Below are positions 53,988 through 62,365 of a stretch of 64,000 nucleotides of DNA, piece by piece. How positions within the stretch are numbered: position 1 is the first letter of the stretch; the number at the start of each line of letters is the position of its first letter. The notes below the pieces were generated by a model. That model was given only the letters and a program-made list of their open reading frames with translations, did not search any database and was not told the origin of the DNA. Both the position numbers and the translations under genes were made by a program. The DNA is from UBA9076 sp964418835 (lineage in GTDB: Bacteria; Bacillota_I; Bacilli_A; Erysipelotrichales; Erysipelotrichaceae), in assembly GCA_964418835.1 (NCBI GenBank), contig CAYQNJ010000004.1:1-64000 (forward strand), read 5' to 3'.

Positions 53988-54140
53988 GTGGCAAAGGATA
54001 CAAAAATAATATTGACATGTACCGAGTGCTTATCACGTAATTACAGTACTAGTGAAAACAAAAATAGTAGTAAAAGACTTGAGTTAAATAAGTTCTGTAA
54101 GAAATGTGGAAAACATACCTTACACAAAGCAACTAAATAG
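53988..54140 (+). CDS. rpmG: 50S ribosomal protein L33
   Basis: The 50-aa L33 starts with GTG at 53988 after AAGGAGTTGTTTTAATC. It reads AKDTKIILTCTECLSRNYSTSENKNSS...KFCKKCGKHTLHKATK. Two CxxC pairs (CTEC, CKKC) mark the zinc-binding form. It is small and GTG-started, so easily missed, but its position before secE-nusG is conserved. Confidence 0.95.
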   Translation: MAKDTKIILTCTECLSRNYSTSENKNSSKRLELNKFCKKCGKHTLHKATK

Positions 54141-54152
54141 GAGGACTATTTT

Positions 54153-54338
54153 ATGTTGAAATGGTTTAGTATAAGTGGAATAAGTAAAGAAGCTAAGAGA
54201 GTTCGTTGGCCAAAGACAAAAGATTTAATTTCAGATTCTGTAGAAGTTATTATATTTACAGTAGCTTTCATGTTGTTTTTTACTGCATGTGAATTTGTAA
54301 TAGCGAATTTATTAAGATTAGCAGGAATAGGTGTATAA
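54153..54338 (+). CDS. secE: Preprotein translocase subunit SecE
   Basis: The 61-aa single-span SecE has amphipathic helix ISKEAKRVRWPKTKDLISDS with the conserved WP, then membrane helix VEVIIFTVAFMLFFTACEFVIANLL. It stabilises SecY in the secretion channel. It follows rpmG by 12 bp with AGGAGG. All three surface proteins and the lipoproteins in the window depend on this pathway. Confidence 0.95.
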   Translation: MLKWFSISGISKEAKRVRWPKTKDLISDSVEVIIFTVAFMLFFTACEFVIANLLRLAGIGV

Positions 54339-54339
54339 T

Positions 54340-54909
54340 ATGAGTGAATATATTAAGGCACAAGAAGAGAGCGAAAAGCGCTGGTATGTAGTTAATACAT
54401 ATGCAGGTCATGAAAATAGAGTAAAGGATAACCTTGAAAAACGTGTTGAATCAATGGGTATTCAAGATTATCTATTTAGAATATTAGTTGCTGAAGAATC
54501 AGAAATTGAAATCAAAAATGGTAAACAAGTGGAAAAAATGAAAAATTTATTCCCTGGTTATTTATTTGTGGAAATGATAATGACTGATGATGCTTGGTAT
54601 GTAGTTAGAAACACACCAGGGGTTACAGGATTTATTGGATCTTCAGGTGGAGGGGCTAAACCTTTCCCAGTTTCACCAGATGAAATTGAATCTATTCTAA
54701 GAAGAATTGGTCAAAGTGATAAGAAGATTGTTGTGGATTTTACTATTGGAGATTCAGTAAAAATACTTACAGGACCTTTTGCAGGTATGGTTGGTAGAGT
54801 TGATAATATGAATGATCAAACACAAGTAGCTTCTGTATTAACTTTATTATTTGGTAGAGAAACACCTACTGATATTAGTTACAATGATTTAGCAAAAGAA
54901 GTTGAATAA
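54340..54909 (+). CDS. nusG: Transcription termination/antitermination protein NusG
   Basis: The 189-aa NusG has an NGN domain (KRWYVVNTYAGHENRVKDNLEKRVES...MKNLFPGYLFVEMIMTDDAWYVVRNTPGVTGFIG) and a C-terminal KOW domain (GDSVKILTGPFAGMVGRVDNMN). It binds RNA polymerase and affects pausing. The ATG at 54340 overlaps the secE stop (TAATATG), which is preferable to the GTG three codons upstream. It is followed by a strong terminator. Confidence 0.95.
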   Translation: MSEYIKAQEESEKRWYVVNTYAGHENRVKDNLEKRVESMGIQDYLFRILVAEESEIEIKNGKQVEKMKNLFPGYLFVEMIMTDDAWYVVRNTPGVTGFIGSSGGGAKPFPVSPDEIESILRRIGQSDKKIVVDFTIGDSVKILTGPFAGMVGRVDNMNDQTQVASVLTLLFGRETPTDISYNDLAKEVE

Positions 54910-54933
54910 GTCGCAAATTATTGCGACTTTTTT
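54908..54933 (+). terminator. Terminator of rpmG-secE-nusG
   Basis: AAGTCGCAA-ATTA-TTGCGACTT followed by TTTT. Confidence 0.88.
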
Positions 54934-54997
54934 AGTGTATTTGAAAAGATAATTAAATTTTCATATGTTAGAATATTTCTATAGTGGAGGATATTTT

Positions 54998-55513
54998 ATG
55001 GAAGTTAAACATATTTTATTAAATAGACACAGTACAAGAAAGTTCACAGATGAAAAAATAAAAGATGAAGAATTAGATTTAATTATCAGCGCGGGTTTAA
55101 ATGCGCCTTCAGGAAGAAATACACAAGACACAAAGATAGTGGTAGTTAATAATAAAGAATTAAGAGATAAATTAAGTAAGATGAACATCGATGTATTACC
55201 TCATCCTGTAAGTGATCCATTTCATGGGGGACAAACACTTCTTTTAGTGTTAGCTCCTAAATCTAACCATACAGGTGTTCAAGATGGTAGTGCTGTTATG
55301 ACAATGTTACAAAGTGAAGCTTATATATTGGGTGTAGGTTCATGTTGGATAAATCGTTTAAAAGAAATGATGGAAACTGAGTATGGACAAGAACTATTAA
55401 GTGAGTGGGGTATACCTGATTATCAAGGTATTGCTATATGCGTATTAGGTTATCCAAAGGAAAAGGGATATCCAAAGAAGATTAAAGACAATAGAGTTAT
55501 TAAAGCAAATTAA
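54998..55513 (+). CDS. Nitroreductase-family protein
   Basis: The 171-aa FMN-dependent nitroreductase-like protein has HILLNRHSTRKFTDEKIKDEELD, whose Arg-rich loop binds the FMN phosphate, ISAGLNAPSGRNTQ, and the C-terminal GIAICVLGYPKEKGYPKK. Such enzymes reduce nitro compounds or quinones or modify flavins; the substrate is unknown. I use the ATG at 54998 because GGAGG lies 8 bases upstream; the ATG at 54965 lacks a site and adds residues outside the family. Confidence 0.85.
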   Translation: MEVKHILLNRHSTRKFTDEKIKDEELDLIISAGLNAPSGRNTQDTKIVVVNNKELRDKLSKMNIDVLPHPVSDPFHGGQTLLLVLAPKSNHTGVQDGSAVMTMLQSEAYILGVGSCWINRLKEMMETEYGQELLSEWGIPDYQGIAICVLGYPKEKGYPKKIKDNRVIKAN

Positions 55514-55540
55514 AAGGTTGGCTAAATGCCAACCATTTTT
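55510..55540. terminator. Bidirectional terminator between nitroreductase and CPBP genes
   Basis: AAGGTTGGC-TAAAT-GCCAACCATTTTT, with AAAA on the left; the stop codon of the leftward CPBP gene is in the loop. Confidence 0.8.
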
Positions 55541-56235
55541 AATATTGCTAATAAGAGTACTGCTATTCCATTGTTTATGAAGTGGTATAGCATTGATGCA
55601 ATAATTGTTTTATGTTTATCGTATATTTTAGCCATAAATAAAGCCATTATAATATACACAGATATATATAAGAAATCTATAATACTACCAGTTATAACAC
55701 TACTTATAACATGAAATAAACCGAATAAGAATGAACTAATAAAATATGCAAAGTTTTTATTTTTAGGATATATAGTTCTAAATATCGCAGCTCTAAATAC
55801 TAATTCTTCTATAATAGGAGCTGCAATAACTGCCATAAAGTTATATGCTAGTGATAATTCAACAATTAGTTTTTCTATTGCATTTTGATTATCACTTTTT
55901 GATCCAATAAAAGTTAACCCAACATTTATTACAAAGTTAATTACATACATTATTAAATATAATTTAAATGCATCTTTAGTAATTTCTTTCCAGTTTTCTT
56001 TAAATTTTTTAAAGTCAACTTTTAACATGTCTTTACACATATAGACAAATATCAATACTCCAATTATTTGGAATATTAATGATGTAACATCCATTGTTAT
56101 ATCTTTTGGAAAACCTAATGCTTGTAATACTGGTACTATTGCATAAGGTAATGATGATAGTATTACTTGATATCCGACGATATAAAACGTTATTACAGCA
56201 ATTACTTGAGTTTTTGTTAGTCTAGACCATTCCAT
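55522..56235 (-). CDS. CPBP-family intramembrane metalloprotease
   Basis: The 237-aa membrane protein has about six to eight helices and the three CPBP (Abi) motifs: IIEELVFRAAIFR (EExxxR), FLFGLFHVIS (FxxxH) and YHFINNGIAV (HxxxN/D). These belong to glutamic intramembrane proteases related to Rce1, which in bacteria act in bacteriocin immunity, prenyl-protein processing or stress signalling. The role here is unknown. It lies alone between convergent neighbours, next to the ABC exporter operon on the same strand. Confidence 0.8.
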   Translation of the reverse strand: MEWSRLTKTQVIAVITFYIVGYQVILSSLPYAIVPVLQALGFPKDITMDVTSLIFQIIGVLIFVYMCKDMLKVDFKKFKENWKEITKDAFKLYLIMYVINFVINVGLTFIGSKSDNQNAIEKLIVELSLAYNFMAVIAAPIIEELVFRAAIFRTIYPKNKNFAYFISSFLFGLFHVISSVITGSIIDFLYISVYIIMALFMAKIYDKHKTIIASMLYHFINNGIAVLLLAILKMVGI

Positions 56236-56289
56236 AGAAGTACCTCTTCAAAGTATTTTAGCATGTATCATATTTTTTATAAACAAATT

Positions 56290-56706
56290 CTATTCGTATC
56301 TTAATGCTTCAATAGGGTCTAGGTTTGCGGCTTTATTTGCAGGGTAGTATCCAAAGAATACACCTATTGCCATAGAGAAGGTTACTGCAATTATAGCAGC
56401 CTGTATTGATGGAGATGATGAATATCCCATCATTTTAGAACCTATAGCGCCTATTATAATTCCAAAGAATATTCCTATTAAACCTCCAATACCTGAAACA
56501 AATATTGATTCGATAATGAATTGTAATCTTATTGTAGAACCTTTAGCACCTAATGCCATTCTTATACCAATTTCTCTTGTTCTTTCTGTAACAGATACCA
56601 TCATAATATTCATGATACCTATACCACCAACAAGTAATGAAATTGCGGCTATAGCACTTATTCCTAGTTTTAGTTTGTTCATCAAGTCATTTTGTGAGTT
56701 TATCAT
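56290..56706 (-). CDS. MacB-like ABC permease, C-terminal fragment (frameshifted)
   Basis: This 138-aa fragment is the C-terminal FtsX-like domain: LGISAIAAISLLVGGIGIMNIMMVSVTERTREIGIRMALGA. The last two helices and NLDPIEALRYE, the typical end of MacB-type permeases, follow. In the same frame the protein continues upstream to LQLDTNTYLSSYYTHNDSFQITTFGLTS. One extra A in the A5 run (56791-56795 on the plus strand) would join it to the N-terminal fragment. The ATG at 56706 is internal, not a real start. Confidence 0.8.
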   Translation of the reverse strand: MINSQNDLMNKLKLGISAIAAISLLVGGIGIMNIMMVSVTERTREIGIRMALGAKGSTIRLQFIIESIFVSGIGGLIGIFFGIIIGAIGSKMMGYSSSPSIQAAIIAVTFSMAIGVFFGYYPANKAANLDPIEALRYE

Positions 56707-56780
56707 GCTTGTTAAACCAAATGTAGTGATTTGGAAGGAATCGTTGTGTGTATAGTAACTAGATAAATATGTATTAGTAT

Positions 56781-57566
56781 CTAGTTGTAATTTTTAACAT
56801 CTATTTCTTCTTTAGGTACAACCTTAAATCCTTGGAAATAAGGTTGTTTTCTATTAAATTTTAGTGCAGTTGTATATGGTATTAAAGCGTTTGTGGCTGT
56901 ATTTTTATCTGTATATGCATTTGTTTTGAATTTATAAACACCTACTATATATAGATTTAGTATTTTTTTGTTTACTTCTATTTCAAATGTTTTTCCTAAT
57001 GCTTGATTATTATCATATTTGTTTCCAAAGTATTCCTTTACAAATTTATCACTTACAACAACATTAGAAGATTTGTTTTCTATATCATTATTTTCTATAA
57101 AGTTACCTGTTAACATTTCTAGTTTATTGAAATCTTTATAACCATTATTAACTCCAGAAACATTTATATTTGATTTAAATCTTTTGTTTTTTGGTGTTAC
57201 TTGTCCTATAGATTCTTCTAATGAGAGTGCTTGAATTTGGTTTGAGAAAGCTTTTTCATAACCTATAATGATATCCTTTGATAACATATCATTTTCATTC
57301 ATTTCTCTTCCAACTTCTTCTGGTTCGCTAAACTCACCAGTATTTTCATTAAATGTTGGACCATTTTTTTGTGATACGTATATTTCTATATTTCTAGCAC
57401 CATATCCTTGCATTTCTTTATTTACACCACTGGCAATACTATCACCAATGGTCACAATAGCGATAACAGAACCTATACCTATGATAATACCTAACATTGT
57501 TAGAAATGATCGTAGTTTATTTGCTTTAATGCTGTTTAAGGCTATTAAAATATTTTCAATTAACAT
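56781..57566 (-). CDS. MacB-like ABC permease, N-terminal fragment
   Basis: This is the N-terminal part of a MacB/FtsX-type permease: LIALNSIKANKLRSFLTMLGIIIGIGSVIAIVTIGDS (first helix), then a large extracytoplasmic MacB_PCD domain. It stops at 56781 because of a one-base loss in the A5 run described for the C-terminal fragment. I use ATG 57566, which has AGGAGATTAAAC and overlaps the ATPase gene by 11 bp; an upstream ATG at 57605 lacks a site. If the frameshift is real, the exporter lacks three of its four permease helices and would not function. Confidence 0.82.
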   Translation of the reverse strand: MLIENILIALNSIKANKLRSFLTMLGIIIGIGSVIAIVTIGDSIASGVNKEMQGYGARNIEIYVSQKNGPTFNENTGEFSEPEEVGREMNENDMLSKDIIIGYEKAFSNQIQALSLEESIGQVTPKNKRFKSNINVSGVNNGYKDFNKLEMLTGNFIENNDIENKSSNVVVSDKFVKEYFGNKYDNNQALGKTFEIEVNKKILNLYIVGVYKFKTNAYTDKNTATNALIPYTTALKFNRKQPYFQGFKVVPKEEIDVKNYN

Positions 57567-58263
57567 GTTTAATCTCCTGTCTAACATCATCAACGATATT
57601 ACCATCCTTTAGTGTAATGATTCTTGGACATTCTTTCGCAAGTTCCATGCTATGTGTTATTAATACAATAGTTTTACCTTGTTTTTGGTTTAAAGAATGG
57701 AATAAATTCATTACTGATCTTGATGTTTGCGAATCTAGGGCACCAGTAGGTTCATCAGCTAGTATGATAGAAGTATCATTAGCGAGCGCTCTTGCGATTG
57801 CGACTCTTTGTTTTTGTCCTCCTGATAATTCATTTGGATCATGTGTCATTCTATTTTCCATACCAACTAGTGTTAATAATTCTTTTGCACGTAATGTTCT
57901 TTTTGATTGAGATATACCCTTATATAACATTGGTAGTTCTACATTTTTTAATGCACTTGTTCTAGAGATAAGGTTAAAGTTTTGAAATACAAAACCTATG
58001 TTTTTATTTCTTATTTCACTCATCTGATTTTTTGATGCCTTATTAACATCAAGAGAATCTAATACATATTCACCATGAGTTGGTTTATCTAAAGCTCCAA
58101 TTATATTCATTAAGGTAGATTTACCACTTCCACTTTCTCCAACTATAGCCACAAACTCATGTTTGTATATTGTTAGGTTTATATTGTGTAGTATTTCTAG
58201 TTCATTTGGTTTACCTATATTGTATGTTTTTATAATGTTTTCTAGTTGTATTACAGGAGTCAT
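57556..58263 (-). CDS. ABC transporter ATP-binding protein, MacB/LolD type
   Basis: The ATPase of about 235 aa has Walker A GESGSGKST, Q-loop FVFQNFNLI, signature LSGGQKQRVAIARAL, Walker B IILADEPTGALD and switch His in LITHSMELA. It powers a type VII (mechanotransmission) ABC system with the permease and adaptor. ATG 58263 has GGAGG 8 bases upstream and is preferred over the GTG at 58278. It overlaps the permease start. Such systems in Bacillota export or counter peptides and antibiotics. Confidence 0.92.
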   Translation of the reverse strand: MTPVIQLENIIKTYNIGKPNELEILHNINLTIYKHEFVAIVGESGSGKSTLMNIIGALDKPTHGEYVLDSLDVNKASKNQMSEIRNKNIGFVFQNFNLISRTSALKNVELPMLYKGISQSKRTLRAKELLTLVGMENRMTHDPNELSGGQKQRVAIARALANDTSIILADEPTGALDSQTSRSVMNLFHSLNQKQGKTIVLITHSMELAKECPRIITLKDGNIVDDVRQEIKHVN

Positions 58264-58264
58264 A

Positions 58265-59956
58265 TTAGAATCCTCCACTATTGTTTATACTTTCTTCAGC
58301 TTGAGCCTTTAGTGAGTCCCAATCAGCATTAGCTAGAACTTCTAGTCCTTCTTTAACTTCTGGTCCACTTATTTCAATGAATAAATCAGTAGTATCTCCT
58401 TTTGTAATCTTAATTTCTTTTAGTTTTCCATCAGTTCCTTTAGTAATTATGTATGATCCATCATCTTTTTCTAGTACAGCATCAATAGGGATGGATATTA
58501 CATCTTTCTTAGAAAATAAGATTATTTCTGCTTTTGCTTTTGTGCCGATGAATAGTTTTTCTGATTCAGGTAAGCTTATATCCACATCGAAGTCACCTTC
58601 AGCTGATGCGGTTGGAGAGATTCTTGTTAGAGTTCCTTCAAAGACATCTGTGCTTGCTTCTGTAGTTACTTTTACTTTTTGTCCAACTGATATTTTAGTA
58701 ATATCATAGTCTTGTACTTTTGCGGAAATCATTAGTTTGCTTGTTGATTGTATAGTTGCGATTGTTCCACTTGGTACACTACCAACATTTACTTTAAGTT
58801 CTGTAACTTTGCCATCTGATTCAGCTTTTAATATAGTTCCTGCTAGTTTTTCGTTTAGTTCTTTTAAACCAGATGACGCATTGTAATCTTTTATCTTTTT
58901 ATACGCTTCATTTATGCTGTCATTTAAAGAAGAAATGTTGTTGTCTATTTCACCTAATGCAGTGTTTTTATCAGATATAGATGAGTTATATGCATTTTCA
59001 GCTTCTTGTCTTTCACTTTCTAGAGAAGTTTTCTTAGAAAGTGCATCATTAAGCTTAGTGTTAATGATTTCATAATCATATAGAGATTGAGCACTAGCAA
59101 GTTCTTCTTGTTTGGATTTTAAATTTTCTTGTGCTTTTTTATAATTATCTTCAGCCTTAGTTACTTTATCTTTTGATTCGGTTTTTTCTATGGAAGAATT
59201 AAATGCTATTTCTTCATTTTTTTTTCTTGTCTCATATGTTACATCATCTTCACCATCTATTCTAGCTGTTGGAACATAAACAAAAGCATTATCCCTAGTT
59301 ATTTCACTTTGCCAAACTTGATATGCATTTTGAGATGCTTTTTCCGCTTCACTCATTGCATCTATAGATGGCTTAATTTGTCCTTCCACTGTATTCTTTT
59401 CACTTACTGCACTATTATATGCATTTTTTGCATTATTAAGCTCACCATTTTTTTGATCTAAAACTTGTTTAGCTTTGTTAATGGTGTTATTCTTATCGGT
59501 TTCTGTATTCTTTCTACTTTCATACATATTGTTTTTTTGTTTAATTAACTTATCATATGCATCTTGTAATAAAGACTTTTCATTAGAAGTTTCTTTTGAT
59601 TTGTCAGCTATTTCTCTTTGTATATCAGTACTATCAAGCTTTGCGATAATATCACCTTTTTTTACTTGATCTCCTACTTTTACATTAACTTCAATTACTT
59701 TAGAAGTTAGATTAGTACTAACACTAGATACTTCATTACTTTGTATAGTACCCTTTATATTTACAGAACTATAAAGTTCTCCTTTTGATAGAACTATTGT
59801 TCTTTGAGTTTCATCTACTACTTCTTCTGATTTTACAGTAGGTTTTTTAGTGAAAATAAAACCTACAATAGCTAAAGGTATTATTAATAAAGAAATTAAT
59901 AATTTTTTCTTGTTTGTTTTTATAAAATTAAAAATGCCACTTAATATATTTTTCAT
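58265..59956 (-). CDS. Efflux adaptor (membrane fusion protein, HlyD/MacA-like)
   Basis: The adaptor of about 563 aa has an N-terminal anchor (KKKLLISLLIIPLAIVGFIF), split biotinyl-lipoyl halves (VIEVNVKVGDQVKKGDIIAKLDS and later GKVTELKVNVGSVPSGTIATIQS), and a long alpha-hairpin coiled coil between them (about residues 110-385, rich in Lys/Glu/Asn/Ala). A beta-barrel and membrane-proximal domain close it (KVTTEASTDVFEGTLTRISPTASAEGDFDV). The hairpin is longer than in MacA. The start is ATG 59956 with AAGGAG; an upstream start at 60007 is less likely. It joins the ABC ATPase and permease outside the membrane. Confidence 0.9.
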   Translation of the reverse strand: MKNILSGIFNFIKTNKKKLLISLLIIPLAIVGFIFTKKPTVKSEEVVDETQRTIVLSKGELYSSVNIKGTIQSNEVSSVSTNLTSKVIEVNVKVGDQVKKGDIIAKLDSTDIQREIADKSKETSNEKSLLQDAYDKLIKQKNNMYESRKNTETDKNNTINKAKQVLDQKNGELNNAKNAYNSAVSEKNTVEGQIKPSIDAMSEAEKASQNAYQVWQSEITRDNAFVYVPTARIDGEDDVTYETRKKNEEIAFNSSIEKTESKDKVTKAEDNYKKAQENLKSKQEELASAQSLYDYEIINTKLNDALSKKTSLESERQEAENAYNSSISDKNTALGEIDNNISSLNDSINEAYKKIKDYNASSGLKELNEKLAGTILKAESDGKVTELKVNVGSVPSGTIATIQSTSKLMISAKVQDYDITKISVGQKVKVTTEASTDVFEGTLTRISPTASAEGDFDVDISLPESEKLFIGTKAKAEIILFSKKDVISIPIDAVLEKDDGSYIITKGTDGKLKEIKITKGDTTDLFIEISGPEVKEGLEVLANADWDSLKAQAEESINNSGGF

Positions 59957-60018
59957 ACTCTTCTCCTTGTTTCTCATAAAGTATAAATAAATAATCTTAA
60001 GTGACACTTTAGTTAAAC

Positions 60019-61554
60019 TTAATTTTCATTAAGATTTATAATAAAATTTGTTTTGTAGTAACCCTTTTGGTCTGATAGTAGGTTTATGGTAAAGCCATGA
60101 GCTTCAACAATTCTTTTAACTATTGATAAACCTAATCCAGAACCTCCAAGATTTCTTGCGGAATCACCCTTAGTGAAAGGTTTAAATAAATCTGAAGAGG
60201 TATCTCCATTAATTAATGAACCACTATTTGATATAACAATCTTAGTATCATCCACAAATACCTTGATAGAAGTCCCTTCTCCACCATACTTAATTGCATT
60301 ATTAATAATGTTATCAAGAACTCTATTAAATTGTTGGGCATCTATTTTTTTGATTATTTTATCTTCTGGTATATGAATTATTAAATCTATGTTTTTAGAT
60401 TCTAATTCATCATATTTACTAGCTATAAAGTTTCTAACTAACTCAGCAACATCTAATTTTTCAAAACTATAAATGAATGCAGGGTGTTCTAACTTACTAA
60501 ATTCTGTAAAGTTATTTACAAGGTCATTTAAATAACCTGATTTATCATATATTAATTGACTCTTTTTAATTATCTCATCATCTTTTACAACACCATCTAC
60601 AATAGCTTTAGAATAACCTTGAATAACTGTTATAGGTGTTTTTAAATCATGAGAGATACTAGCAAGCATTAATTGTCTATCTGTTTGAAACTGTTGGTTT
60701 TCTTTTTCAGTTTCATCTAGCTTTTGAGTCATGTTTTTAAAGTTATGTGTTATTTCTTCTAATTCTAATATTCCATTAACTTCTAGGTCTGTTTTGACTC
60801 TACCATCTGCGTATTGAGTTATTGCCTTACTTAGTTTATCTAATGGCTTATTTATTTTTTTATTTAATAACAATACTAATAATAAGGAGCCTAATATATA
60901 TATAACTACATAAGTCGCATATAAAACATTATTCAAAAACATAAATGTTGAATTGCTGTCTTCATACTTTAAAACAAAACCTACTAAGGTGTATGTTTCA
61001 TTATTTCTTTGAAATTCTTGTTTAATTAAAAACTCTTGGGAATCTATGAAGAATTCATTTACTTTACTAATTGTCTCCTTATTGAAGTTAATAGGTGCAT
61101 AAGGATCGTTACTAGATAGTACATTGAAGTTACTGTCTAGTATGTAATACTCATTATTTATACCATCTTCCATATCCATTAATAAAAATTGATTATCTCT
61201 TAATTGGAAAAGTGAGTAATTAAACACATCCTCAGTAAACATTTTATGTATTTCATCTTGTGTGTAATTATGAGTATCTCTTGATGAATAAATTGTATTT
61301 AAATCAGAATCAAGAATATCAAAGTAACCTCTACTTCCAAATATATTATTTACAGGGATATCCCTATATTCTCCACTTTCAAGTTTGTTTATATATTTTG
61401 TTAAATCTTCATCTTTTGACCATATGTTATCCGCAACTATACCCATCACAAAATTACCAAAGAATGCTAAAAAGAAGAAATAAATAATTGAAAATACTCC
61501 TAAGTAGTGAATGAATACATAAATAAGTTTTCTGGAATTTTTAGTTTTTTTCAA
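60019..61554 (-). CDS. Sensor histidine kinase
   Basis: The 511-aa kinase has two membrane helices (about residues 12-35 and 188-210) flanking an extracytoplasmic sensor region. A HAMP-like linker, HisKA with SISHDLKTPITVIQGY (His302) and an HATPase domain with NIINNAIKYGGEG (N box) and GGSGLGLSIVKRIVEAHG (G box) follow. Its start overlaps the response regulator by 14 bp, and the exporter genes follow, so it probably controls the exporter in response to an envelope or antimicrobial signal. The ligand is unknown. Confidence 0.93.
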   Translation of the reverse strand: MKKTKNSRKLIYVFIHYLGVFSIIYFFFLAFFGNFVMGIVADNIWSKDEDLTKYINKLESGEYRDIPVNNIFGSRGYFDILDSDLNTIYSSRDTHNYTQDEIHKMFTEDVFNYSLFQLRDNQFLLMDMEDGINNEYYILDSNFNVLSSNDPYAPINFNKETISKVNEFFIDSQEFLIKQEFQRNNETYTLVGFVLKYEDSNSTFMFLNNVLYATYVVIYILGSLLLVLLLNKKINKPLDKLSKAITQYADGRVKTDLEVNGILELEEITHNFKNMTQKLDETEKENQQFQTDRQLMLASISHDLKTPITVIQGYSKAIVDGVVKDDEIIKKSQLIYDKSGYLNDLVNNFTEFSKLEHPAFIYSFEKLDVAELVRNFIASKYDELESKNIDLIIHIPEDKIIKKIDAQQFNRVLDNIINNAIKYGGEGTSIKVFVDDTKIVISNSGSLINGDTSSDLFKPFTKGDSARNLGGSGLGLSIVKRIVEAHGFTINLLSDQKGYYKTNFIINLNEN

Positions 61555-62230
61555 TTTTATATCCTAACCCTCTGATTGTTTTGATGTATTGGGGATTCTT
61601 TGGATCATCCTCTATCTTTTCTCTTAATCTTGATATATGTACCATCATTGTATTATCATCTGTTTGAAAATAATCTCCAATTATATTTTCGTATATTTGA
61701 ACCTTTGTAAATATTTTTCCAGGTTCTTTCATAAGCATCATTAATATTTTTAATTCTGTAGGTGTTAGATTCAGCATTTCATTGTTTTTATATATAGTAA
61801 AGGACTCTGTATTTAATGTTAGATCTTTTACCTTATAAATAGTTTTAGATTCTTCAGTATTAAAATCATAGTTTCTTCTTATCATGGCTTTAACTCTTGC
61901 TACAAGTTCTAAAGGATTAAATGGTTTACTAATATAATCATCAGCACCTATGTTTAATCCTATAATCTTATCAACATCCTGGTTTTTTGCACTAAGTATT
62001 AATATAGGCACCTTACTTTCTTCTCTAATTTTTTTTGTTAGTTCATAACCGTTTAATTTAGGCATCATTATATCAAATATACATACATGAATTTCATTGT
62101 TTTTAAATAGATTATATGCGTCTTCTCCATTTTCAGACACAAAGATAGTATATTCTTCATTCTCTAAATATAGTTTAAGAATATCAATTATATCTTTGTC
62201 ATCTTCAGCAATTAAAATATTTGTACTCAT
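61541..62230 (-). CDS. OmpR-family response regulator
   Basis: The 229-aa regulator has a receiver domain with acidic pocket AEDD, phospho-acceptor Asp53 in HVCIFDIMMPKLNGY, Lys in ISKPFNPLELVARV, and an OmpR/PhoB winged helix (LTPTELKILMMLMKEPGKIFTKVQIYENI...VHISRLREKIEDD...IRGLGYKIE). I use ATG 62230, with GGAGG 7 bases upstream. It is the first gene of the leftward operon. TTAA-N6-TTAAG boxes of the kind bound by this family lie just upstream at 62279. Confidence 0.93.
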   Translation of the reverse strand: MSTNILIAEDDKDIIDILKLYLENEEYTIFVSENGEDAYNLFKNNEIHVCIFDIMMPKLNGYELTKKIREESKVPILILSAKNQDVDKIIGLNIGADDYISKPFNPLELVARVKAMIRRNYDFNTEESKTIYKVKDLTLNTESFTIYKNNEMLNLTPTELKILMMLMKEPGKIFTKVQIYENIIGDYFQTDDNTMMVHISRLREKIEDDPKNPQYIKTIRGLGYKIEKN

Positions 62231-62278
62231 AGTAATACCTCCATAATTAATTATAAACATATTTATATGAATTTATTC

Positions 62279-62319
62279 TTAAAGATTGTTAAGGTTGGTC
62301 TTGTTTAGTGTTATAGAAT
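62279..62319 (+). promoter_or_regulatory. Putative regulated promoter of the third surface gene
   Basis: TTAAAGATTGTTAAGG has TTAA boxes at 62279 and 62289. TAGAAT (62314-62319) follows at a distance that would replace a normal -35 box. It lies between the response regulator gene and the surface gene and is a candidate site for that regulator. Confidence 0.35.
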
Positions 62320-62365
62320 AATTTAAGATGTATGTATAAATAATATAGATAGGGGAATGTATTTT

